Positions 10,870 through 20,205 of a stretch of DNA of 64,000 nt are shown piece by piece. The first letter of the stretch is position 1, and every line of letters starts with the position of its first letter. Under the pieces are notes generated by a model, which worked only from the letters and a program-made list of their open reading frames with translations, searched no databases and was not told where the DNA came from. The position numbers and the translations under genes are program-made. Source of the DNA: Massariosphaeria phaeospora (taxonomy: Eukaryota; Ascomycota; Dothideomycetes; Pleosporales); assembly GCA_011032825.1 (NCBI GenBank), contig JAADJZ010000006.1, positions 1,550,001-1,614,000 of the forward strand, written 5' to 3'.

Positions 10870-11360
10870 AGCGTACGCCTAAGACGTCGAGATGAACGAG
10901 GTCGAAACATGCTCATTAACTTACCTATCACAAAGAGCTTGTTCTGTCTGCCGTCGAGAGATATTGGAGTTACTGGACCTATACTTGCGAACAGCTTGGA
11001 TCTCTATATGGGCAATTGAGGGGCGAGAACGGCTTCTGTAGCCATCTATTGATAGACTAGTAAATATTCAGCATTGGGAGTCGCATGCATAGATAATCAT
11101 CTGAACTGTGACTGAAAACGAATGGGGCATCCGCTTGAGCTGCTCGCGCAAGCTTTCTCTGTGACTGAACTGTACCTAGTGTCCGTGCGCGTCTGTTGCC
11201 CGCGCAGTGCGTTGCCAAGAGATCGGCGAAAAGAAACGCCGACCTCGGGATCTTTGAGCTCGGTATCTTCAGAGAACATTACCTCGCAAACCACGCGCGC
11301 GACAAATCTATCGTTACACGATTGCCACAACTCTCCGTTACTCCAGTCATTTGAGTAGAA
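10870..11360. other. Intergenic, 3' region of CH gene and promoter of U1C
   Basis: No coding potential was recognised. A GC-rich open stretch at 11122-11358 reads through to the U1C start but has no family features. Confidence 0.5.
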
Positions 11361-12258
11361 ATGCCGAAATATAAGTACTCCCTGCGTCTGAATTATGGTC
11401 TATACTAACTGTCATTTACTCTTCTGTAGGTCTCCAAGCTTTCGTGTCTATTAGACAAGACACCCAGCTAACAAATCGAAAGGCGACTATTGCGATGTCT
11501 ACCTCACCCACGACTCGATGAGCGTGCGCAAAGCTCACAACGCGGGCCGAAATCATTTGCGTAACGTTCAGGCATACTACGAGCGTGCGAGCACCCTCAC
11601 TCGCTTCTTAGGGCCACCAGGACTAACACCCACATTAAGAGATCTCTAGCGAGCAGACGCAGCTGGTTATTAATAGTATCACCGATGCGTATGTCTCCGA
11701 GGGACAGGCGAATCCGTTACACCAAGGCATGGGGCCGATGGGAGGATTCCCACCAGGCCATGGCTTCCCCCCGCATGGCTTCCCTCCACCCGGTACACAC
11801 GAGTTCAAGATTCATTGGGGCTTAGAATTCTACTGACGAGACTTAGGGATGATGCCACCGATGCCGGGAATGGCGGGTATGCCACCACCACCTTTTGCTA
11901 TGGGTCGCGGAGGACGTAAGTTGAACGATATCTCTCATCCTGTCGCTGGCTCCGCTAATCGCCTATAGCGCCTATGCCAATGTTTCCACCACCAGGCGGC
12001 GGACCAGGCGGACCTATGCCACCCAACATGCCTCCATTTCCACCGCATATGGCAGGACCACCCCCACCGCACATGGGAGGACCCCCACCGTATATGGTCG
12101 GGGGACCCCCACCGCCGAATATGGGTTTCCCTCCCTTTGTACCTGGCCAAGCAGGCTCTCCCCCGGGAGGCAACCCGTTTCCGCCTCCAAGTGGAGCTCC
12201 GCGCGCTACGGTCCCGGCATTCGGCGGCATTCCGTTTGGCGGCCCTCCTGGTCGTTAG
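11361..12258 (+). CDS. U1 snRNP protein C (U1C/Yhc1)
   Basis: The zinc-finger signature [20 protein letters not shown] followed by [13 protein letters not shown] identifies U1C, which stabilises U1 snRNA pairing with 5' splice sites. Firm exons: 11483-11584, 11640-11792, 11847-11915 and 11969-12258, separated by introns of 53-55 nt with consistent phases. After the finger come [19 protein letters not shown] and a proline/glycine/methionine-rich tail, as in other U1C proteins. The first exon must begin at ATG 11361 (MPKY), the canonical U1C start. However, the obvious donor GTACTC at 11375 leaves 14 nt, which does not fit the phase of the next exon, and the first zinc-ligand cysteine (normally MPK-x-x-C) is not recovered. 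The 108-nt gap looks like two intron-sized units back to back. The gene identity is secure; the N-terminal junction is not. Confidence 0.85.
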
Positions 12259-12508
12259 AGTACATGATATCCACCTGCAGCATTGGAGTTCGATGGCGTT
12301 ACGGATATGCGGAAATTTTCAGACGGCGAGAAAGATTCGAATGCCCAGTATAGTATGCGAAGCTACTGAGGGTTGAGATTGGATACGGATATGGACTGGC
12401 TTAAATGTATGTTACTTCTATCCCTGTAGTAACATGCTGAAGCTCATAGTGGTGGTGTGCGCCCGTTCAGTCCTCTGCCATCTCAGAAGACCTAGACATA
12501 TATATGCT

Positions 12509-13432
12509 TCACCCAGCTAATATTTTCCTTGCATAAGTTCCGACATCGATGAGCGAAATGTTGAGCTTGTGATTGACCGTCGACTCCTTTTCCCAGTACA
12601 CTCCGTCTTTAGCAAACACCAGCCGGTACTTCTTCAACGTATCACTGGGGTCCTTTGCTAGTTCGCTCTCTAAATGCTGAACTGACCATTGCTCCCGTTT
12701 CACATCTTGCTTTTTCACTCTTTGGATAATATCTGCCAACTGAGCATAGCTGACAGTATCCCCGGCGCAGTATACAACTCTATCGTCCGCTTCAGCATCT
12801 CCCGTCACAATTCGCGCGAGCACGTTGCCAATGTCATTGACATCCGTAACCGTAACTCGGTGGTTCCAATCGCGCAAAGCGCGCACCGTAATTTTGTCAC
12901 CGTCTCTGTCGACAATGCCCCATAATTGCTCGAACAGAAAGCTCATGAAGATGCCAGTAGACACAATCGTCCACTTGACATGCGACTCTTTAGCCTCCGC
13001 CCGCAACAACTCCCGCACACCAACCTGCTCTCCAAACAGCGGCATGAGACCCTGGCCATCGCCCGTGACGTCGTAATCGACACCCCATTGCCAGGGGAAG
13101 AACCATAGCTTGCTCGTGCCGGCCTCTTTTCTTAATTTACCCGCTTCGAGTGCTTCCTTGGCGAGTTTCGTTACCGCCCCCGCGTCCTGGCCAAAGCCCG
13201 TGGCGGAGATCAATATGTCATATTTTGCGAAAGTCTGAGCAAGCTCTTGAGAGGGCCCGGTGATGTCGAGGGACAGCAGGGAGACGTTGGGGTTGGTGAG
13301 GTGCGTGTATTTTGCGACGGAGCGTACGCCAACAGTGATGTGTGTATTTGGGAGCGTGGAGAGATGGGGCAAGAATGCGGAGCCGAGTTCTCCAGCACCG
13401 ATAAGGAGGATTTGTTGGTGGATTGGTGGCAT
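12509..13432 (-). CDS. NmrA-like / isoflavone-reductase-like NAD(P)-binding protein
   Basis: Single exon, 307 aa from the ATG at 13432. The frame is open further upstream to 13543, but MPPIHQQILLIGAGELG puts a Rossmann beta-strand directly at the N-terminus, as is usual. GAGELG is the GxGxxG dinucleotide loop (residues about 11-16). ITVGVRS at the end of the second strand and LISATG at the fourth fit the atypical short-chain dehydrogenase NmrA/PCBER group (PF05368 or PF13460). The catalytic YxxxK motif of classical SDRs is not apparent. Such proteins are either reductases of phenylpropanoid-like compounds or redox sensors; the substrate cannot be inferred. It is convergent with U1C, 250 bp apart. 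Confidence 0.75.
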   Translation of the reverse strand: MPPIHQQILLIGAGELGSAFLPHLSTLPNTHITVGVRSVAKYTHLTNPNVSLLSLDITGPSQELAQTFAKYDILISATGFGQDAGAVTKLAKEALEAGKLRKEAGTSKLWFFPWQWGVDYDVTGDGQGLMPLFGEQVGVRELLRAEAKESHVKWTIVSTGIFMSFLFEQLWGIVDRDGDKITVRALRDWNHRVTVTDVNDIGNVLARIVTGDAEADDRVVYCAGDTVSYAQLADIIQRVKKQDVKREQWSVQHLESELAKDPSDTLKKYRLVFAKDGVYWEKESTVNHKLNISLIDVGTYARKILAG

Positions 13433-14090
13433 TTTGATCAGTAGATATAATAGATGGCCGGGTATTGCAACAGTCACTATGTCCTTGATGCTGGTTCTTA
13501 TACTCAGTATGGGACTGAAGCTTATATGGAGAAGCCACGACACGTGAGATGATGAGTGGATTACTTGGTTCCGGATTTAGGCGTTGGGTTTATCGGGATT
13601 TATCATGATTATCAGCTGCTCCGATTATTTTCGGGAACGTATAGCTTGAAAACTGCCGCACGATAGCGAACATATTTGTGGATATTGCATAGAAACATCT
13701 TGTCTCTCTGATATGGCTACTAAAACATGTAGCTATCCACAGCGTCACAGGGGTAAGGGTGCGCGAGAAGCACAGAGGTGGGTATTTGGCTCGTCTGGAC
13801 GCCGCTATGGCAGCAATAAATTCCACGGAGCTCTCCACTGCTCAGGCGAAGAGCAACCAAGACACGACCTCAATCGCACTCGATACTTGTGGTGGTAAGA
13901 AAAGGCTGTGGTGGTAAAAAAGGCTGGGGTGGTCCTGCCAAGTCGCCTAGGTTTCCGAAGACGGCTTAGCGTTCGCACCTGCAATTCTAGAGACAGCGTC
14001 AAAGTTGCTGCCAAATTATCGACCCTCCGCCAGATTCTTCCCCACGAGCGCGCCAACCCAATCCCCAGCTTCAGCCATCTCATACTCATC
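13433..14090. other. Divergent promoter region, NmrA-like gene / RACK1
   Basis: No gene is recognised in these 658 bp. A pyrimidine-rich stretch lies just before the RACK1 ATG, as expected for a highly expressed ribosomal gene. Confidence 0.4.
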
Positions 14091-15383
14091 ATGGCCGAGC
14101 AGTTGGTTCTCCGCGGTACCCTTGAGGGCCACTCTGGCTGGGTTACCTCCCTGGCTACCTCCCTCGAGAAGTGCGTCCATCAAGTACGATGAAGCTGCAT
14201 TGCGCCAGCTGCTAATACGCGACCAGCCCGAACATGCTCCTCTCCGGATCGCGAGACAAGACCCTCATCGTCTGGAACCTCACCCGCGACGAGACTGCAT
14301 ACGGCTACCCGAAGCGAAGCCTGCACGGCCACTCCCACATCGTCTCCGACTGCGTATGGCATCCCACACTGTGCAAGCAATTGGCTGGCTAGGAAGTCTA
14401 AATGACTGAGCTAACAATTGCATGATTATAGGTCATCTCCTCCGATGGTGCCTACGCCCTCTCTGCATCTTGGGACAAGACCCTCCGTCTGTGGGAGCTT
14501 TCCTCGGGTGTGACGACCCGCCGCTTCGTCGGCCACACCAACGACGTCCTCTCCGTCTCCTTCTCCGCCGACAACCGCCAAATCGTGTCCGGCTCCCGCG
14601 ACCGAACCATCAAGCTGTGGAACACCCTCGGCGACTGCAAATTCACCATCACCGACAAGGGCCACACCGAGTGGGTGTCCTGCGTCAGGTTCAGCCCTAA
14701 CCCGCAGAACCCCGTCATTGTCAGCGCTGGTTGGGACAAGCTGGTCAAGGTGCGTGCAGAAAAATTCCATTTATACTGGAAACCGCAACATTTGCTTGCG
14801 GGCAGGCCTTCTATGATGATTGGTTTTATTTGTATTTGCTACTTCAGAGCCTTTTGGCCATGAGAAAAATACCCACCCTCCTCTGAAAACACGACTACCC
14901 CTATATCCGTACTTTGAGTTTCAATAGGCCAGCCAGAAGCTAACAAAGTCACAACAGGTTTGGGAACTCGCCTCGTGCCGCATCCAGACCGACCACATCG
15001 GCCACACCGGCTACATCAACACCGTTACCATCTCTCCCGATGGCTCCCTCTGCGCGTCTGGCGGTAAGGACGGAACTACCATGCTCTGGGACCTGAACGA
15101 GTCTAAGCACCTGTACTCTCTCACCGCCGGTGACGAGATCCACGCTCTCGTGTTCTCCCCCAACCGCTACTGGCTGTGCGCCGCCACTGCTTCCAGCATC
15201 ATCATCTTCGACCTCGAGAAGAAGAGCAAGGTTGACGAGCTCAAGCCCGAGTACATGGAAATTGGCAAGAAGAGCAGGGAGCCCGAGTGCGTCAGCTTGG
15301 CCTGGAGCGCTGATGGCCAGACTCTGTTCGCCGGTTACACTGACAACCGCATCCGCTGCTGGGGCGTAATGGCGAGGGCGTAA
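14091..15383 (+). CDS. cpcB: RACK1/CpcB/Asc1, G-beta-like WD40 ribosomal protein
   Basis: Four exons: 14091-14170, 14227-14353, 14432-14749 and 14958-15383, giving 316 aa, the exact family length. [20 protein letters not shown] is the canonical start. Seven WD40 repeats are visible, with [51 protein letters not shown] (across the last splice) and [13 protein letters not shown]. The protein sits on the 40S subunit head and acts as a scaffold for signalling and translation control; in filamentous fungi it is known as CpcB and affects cross-pathway control and development. The third intron (14750-14957, 208 nt) is unusually long for this genome and contains a box C/D snoRNA (separate entry). Its 3' end converges on the PDK1 gene. 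Confidence 0.95.
14808..14890 (+). ncRNA. Box C/D snoRNA U24 (snR24-like), intronic
   Basis: Within RACK1 intron 3, a perfect C box ATGATGA (14813-14819) is followed by the guide TATTTGCTACTT (14833-14844), a D'-like CAGA (14845-14848), a C'-like ATGAGAA (14860-14866) and a D box CTGA (14883-14886). The guide and the CATGAGA..ATACC spacing match U24/snR24 as I remember it. U24 directs 2'-O-methylation of the large-subunit rRNA around the AGTAGCAAATA segment, and in Saccharomyces cerevisiae it is encoded in the intron of ASC1, the RACK1 gene. The second guide, just before the D box, looks diverged, and the terminal stem is weak. Exact ends are approximate. Confidence 0.8.
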
Positions 15384-16478
15384 GGGCTGTCAATGAGGCG
15401 CGTGGGTATGCAAATGGGGACGATTTCACGATTCCAATACATTACATCTGTAGCATGCCTTGGGCAATGAGATATGCTCATGCGGGTGGGTTTTGGGGAT
15501 GGTCAATTCCTCCGGTTTAGGCACTTCCAGGCGCTCAGAGTCAATGAAAATTCGTTCAATCCATGTTTCTTTTCTTTGATGCAAGAATTGCATGCTCGCC
15601 AAGCGGCATAACTTTGAAGCTTGAGTAATCCGCCGTTCCCTTACCCATGTCAAGCAAGTTTGAGTCTTTTTGTTCTCCTTTTTGGGAGAATGGGAGAATG
15701 GGAGAGAACCGGACTTGGTTACGTGCATGACAAGGGCGCGGGCAAAAAGGGCGAAGAAGACCGACCGACCGACCGATCGACAGCTATCAAATTTCCCGCA
15801 CGGTAACGGTCCGACATATAAACTAAGTAACTGCGCACGAGCATACATCCTTCACCAAGAAGCCGCAGATGAGCATCGCAGGGGGGTCAAACATCCATGG
15901 AAAATGTATAAGACGGAAAAGAACTCAGCCAGGAACAAACATATCGTCAAACTCAGACCAGGCAAAAACCAGATGCTCTATTCCTGGTAAGAGAGAGAGA
16001 AACAAAAAAAGGAGAAGAGGAGATAATAGTATAGTAGTGGTCTGAAGCCGAAGCCGTAAATGCAAGCGCAAGCTGAAAGCGCGGGGGTTGAGGCCCAAAA
16101 AAGCATCCCCTTCCAACACAAAGGGCAAACCTCAGCCTAGGACCCAACAAAAGAAAAAAGAAAAAGCGTACGTAATGGAGTGGGTGCACCAACTATCTTG
16201 CCGAAGAAGAGGAAGAAGAAGAAGAAGATGCCGGAACGCCAGTCGCTCGATGAGGTAGATGGGGAATAGACGAGGCGCGTGATGTGATTGATGAGATGCC
16301 GATACTATAACAGGCGTGGGGACAAACTAAGATTGGGTGTTAGATAAACGTTGGAGAAGCGAAAATATAGATGAAGCGCGGTAGGTAGGTTATAGATGCT
16401 AGGTTGAGTTGGCTGCTGGCAAGGTAGGTAGGAATTACATAAGCGGTCAATTGCGGCCAAAAACCGCCGAACAGCACT
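15384..16478. other. Intergenic between convergent RACK1 and PDK1
   Basis: It contains the two 3' untranslated regions. Open frames on both strands (for example 15848-15426 on -) have no recognisable features. A short (GAA)n tract lies near 16205-16230. Confidence 0.5.
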
Positions 16479-19155
16479 TTAGAAGTTTGCAAGCCCGTTT
16501 TTGGAGTGACGCTTGCTGAATCTCTTGCGGCCCTTGATCGAGTCAGTGTCTCCCTGGTCTTTACGAAGATGGCGTGCGGTCGGGATGTTGACTCCGTCTA
16601 GTGCAGATTCGCCTCCTAACGTACTGGTGGGGCTCGGTAGACTAGAGTTGAGATCGTTCAGTGCGGAATCGCCGGGATAAGAATTCGCCATGTCCTGGGA
16701 TAATGCGTAGTCTCTCGCTTGTTCGACTCGGTCGATCCACTCCTGGCTTGAGTATTTGCTTCCGTCCGGGTCGCTTGTTGTGCTTTTCGGATCCTCGAAA
16801 ACGTACTGCTTGTCTCGCTGTACAGTGGTTAGTTCGACGCTCCTGAAAGTATGGCAACCACTTACGTTTTCGACAAGCCAAGCCGTCAAGCCTTTTGAGT
16901 CCTGAAAGGTCCTCCAGGCACAAGCCGGCGCTAGTAGGGAGACCTCTTCTTTTAACTTCTTGTCGTTTGTGCCTGCAGCGCACATCAACACACGAGCATT
17001 CGAGGTGATCATCACTAGTCGTTGTCGCTTCTTCATAGAGTTACTGCTAAAGAAACGCGAGAACTTCTTCGGCGCCTCAGAAGCGGCGTCCTCTTTACCG
17101 CCCACAGGGTGACCTGCAGGATGTTGGGTGACAAGCATGTTGCCAAGCTTTAATATTCGTTCGTCCCTTTTAGTCAAGACAGGCGACCAATCGATATCCA
17201 ATTGACTCGGTGGAGGTAGTTCGGTGATGAGTCTTGGCGTAGGCCGTATTTGATTACCAGCCGCTGATGTACCAGGTGTTGCAGGTCCTGGTGCTGTGTT
17301 ACTAACAGAAACTTTTGGGTCAAGGAGTATACATACCGTTGAGTCTTATTGGTTCTTGAGCAGGAGCAACATAGGCTTTGAGACGGGGAGCCTTTTGTTT
17401 CCATAGGCCCTTCCCCCATGCAATCCCGTCGAAGAAAGGATGACTCTTGACGTGCTCCACTGGTAGCCGTGTTAAGGGATCCAGAACTAGTAAGCGTTCC
17501 ACTAAGTCCTTTGCAACAGGCGGGAAGCCATCCGGAAAAGTGTAGTCCAAACCAACAATTTTTTGGAAGGTCTGGTACTCGTTGGCCGCCTTGAAAGGTG
17601 GGCGACCGGCCAGAAGCTGATAAATGATACAACCAAATGCCCAAAGGTCACTCGCTTTGCATGCGTTCTTATCGGTTAGCAACTCTGGTGATACATACTC
17701 GGCCGTTCCAACAAAGGATTGCGCACGATCTGAATCCATGCCCTCCAAAGGGTCACCGGCAACAGAACCGACACCATTTGGTTTCTTCTGGTCCAAGATC
17801 TTGGCAGTCCCGAAATCAGTAATCTTGACGTGCATCTGATCGTCCAGTAACACGTTTTCTGGCTTCAAGTCTCGATGGATCACCCCGCGCGAGTGCATGT
17901 AGTCGATTGAATCCAGTATCTGAGCCCCGTAAAATCTAGTGCATTCCATATCGAATGTTGTCATCTTCTTGAGGAATCCAAGTAGCTCTCCACCTGCAGC
18001 CAGGTCGAGGACGAAGTATAGCGAGCGCTCATCCTGGAAGGTGTAGTAAAGTCGAACAATGCCGGGATGTTCGGTCAGACGGTTCAGCGTATCTTTTTCA
18101 ATATTTACATATTTGACTTTCTTCTCTTTTATGATGTGACGCTTGTCGAGTACCTTGATAGCATACTCTCGCAATGTCTGTCGGTCTGTCGCAGCTAAGA
18201 CGGTGCTGTACGAGCCCTCGCCAAGAGTCCTCCCGAAGTTGAAGTCTTTCACACCCTTTTTCACCAGTCGTGTTGTGGGCCTGCCATTCTGGTCGATCTC
18301 TTGCCTCACGCCCACCGCAGCGCCTTTCTCTTTCCACTCCTCGCTGCTTTGGAGAGGGCCGCCTTCTAGGCCATAAGGCGAGCTGGACAAATGGGTGGCC
18401 ACGGGTGCACTTGAACTGTGGGCTCCGTCCATAGGTATGCGGCGTGAACTTCTTCTCGGCGGAAGGACTCCATTCCCAGGAGGCAGCTGCGGCGGTCCGC
18501 GATATCCTCTGTCGCTCCTACTCGCCTCTCTTGTAGGCACGCCGTGCATTGCGTTCGGAGCGACTCTCGAACTGCTAGTGCGCCGTATGTCAGTTGCCAT
18601 GACATCGTCGTTGTATCTGTAGGTGCCTGGGGTGGATATCGCGGCGGCGGAGCTAGAGGAGAGGTTCGGGTGGTTGTAAATGCTCGTCGACATGGGCCGC
18701 TCGCGCAGGTTCGGGGGCGGAGGGGCATTCCGCGGCGGTGCAATGGGCCCCGAGGCATATGTTGGGTACGAGACCTGCTGCTGGGCCTGGTGGGCGAGGG
18801 GCATCGACTGGCGGTGGGATAGCCGCGGCGAGTACGCCGACGACGCCTCTGCCGCAGCTGCCGAGGACGCATGTTCGGTCGGCGTGGATGGGTTGCTGGT
18901 GGTGAAGGTATCGGGATTGAAACCTAGCGATCCGGCGCCGGCCAGGGGCTCGGGGAGGAGGTGTGACGGGACCGCCGGCGCTGGTTTCTCGGTGGCAGTA
19001 CTCGACGACGACGCTCGCGAGAGCGGGCGGGGAGCGGCCGTCTGGCCCTGGGCGGGCGGCTGCGGCGGCGGCGGCGACGGCGAGTTGACGCCCTCGTCTG
19101 GGTTCGCGATGCGGAGGCCGCCGAGCGACTGCGACAGGCTCAGGTCGCCGTTCAT
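16479..19155 (-). CDS. PDK1/Pkh-type AGC protein kinase with C-terminal PH domain
   Basis: Three exons: 19155-17337, 17293-16866 and 16817-16479, 861 aa. Residues 1-300 are disordered (Ser/Pro/Ala-rich). The kinase domain spans about 303-577: glycine loop GEGSYS, catalytic Lys in EYAIKVLDK (about 334), HRDLKPEN (about 427-434), DFG (about 447-449) and activation loop SFVGTAEYVSPELL, as in PDK1. Downstream, WSPVLTKRDERILKLGNMLV begins the PDK1-type PH domain, which ends around KQYVFEDP. This kinase phosphorylates the activation loops of other AGC kinases (Ypk/Pkc/Sch9 type) at the plasma membrane and eisosomes. Intron 1 is only 43 nt. Intron 2 (16865-16818) is 48 nt, a multiple of three without stops, so retention would insert 16 residues inside the PH domain; its GTAAGT, ACTAAC and TACAG signals mark it as a true intron. 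Confidence 0.92.
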
Positions 19156-20205
19156 GATGGCGGTCGCCGGGCAGCGATGGGGAACGAGCGACGGTGGCCG
19201 CGCGGGCGAGGGGGTGCCGGGGGCCGAGGCGGACGGCGGTGCGGTCAGTGAATCGAGGCGGCGGCGGGCTGGAGATCAGAGCTTGCTTCAGTCGTCGGGC
19301 CCCAGCGAGGGGGGCAATGCCTTCGCAGTCAAGAAGCGGCAGGCCGTGGGCACAGGCGGGATGAGGCTGTTGGCGGAGACCAGCGACGCTCGGCGACTCC
19401 CCGACCGACCGCCGTCTCGACACCACCACCACCACGCTGGCCTGATTCGTCTCCGACACGCACCTGCACATCTGTCCCCTCCTCTACAAGTCCTATCTTG
19501 ACAGTAGCCGGTATGCTAGATACGATAGCGCTTTCTATCGATATATGCAAGCTGTCGCACTATTGCTCACGGTAACTCCATCAGCAATAAGAGGCACCCA
19601 GCTACGCGCGCCAGCACGCCCGACGACGGCACACACAATGTGCAGAGCATCTAGAGCACGCACGACGCGGTTACCCAAGCCGGAGATTGGGTGGTGGGTC
19701 AAGCCTGATGAGAGGCTGCCATTCCCCCCGACGCTTGAGACTCGTGCCTTGTTACGCATCCAACCACTCCTCAAGGACCGCGTGATCCTCGCGAATGAAG
19801 ACGAATGCATATGCCTACTGCGGTAAAGAGCTATGAATCTCGGTAGCGCTGCAGAGACAGGCGGTCCATTGCTCGATTTCGAACCTTGGCTTAGCAAAGG
19901 CTGTCTCTACCATAATTCTACTGATTTAGTCTGCTCTTCACGTATGCAGCAGCAACCAGCATGTCTCTTTCTAGCCTCTTTCAAAACAGCAATCGCGTTT
20001 CCGAAGCTGTTTTCCTTGGTGGGCGGCCGACGACGCTTCTTCGACATGTCTATGCTGTGGCAGCAGCGGCCGTGACAGAGGTAGGGCTCTCCTAACCATC
20101 ATGACTTCCAACTGCATCAATTCCATTGTTCTCGTTTGTTTTGTTCGTCAACCCAGTATCTACTTCTCTTCCCATCGCCTAAGCGGTGTCGACCGCACCT
20201 TTGAT
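19156..20205. other. Divergent promoter region, PDK1 / 882-aa protein
   Basis: GC-rich to about 19500. An open frame at 19545-19826 (+, 93 codons) overlaps one on the - strand (19897-19535); neither is recognisable. The frame of the next gene is open back to 20101, but its conserved-looking start is at 20206. Confidence 0.45.

Noticed and set aside
18680..19501. 273-codon open frame on + opposite the PDK1 N-terminus
   Set aside because: Antisense shadow of a GC-rich disordered coding region; no motifs.
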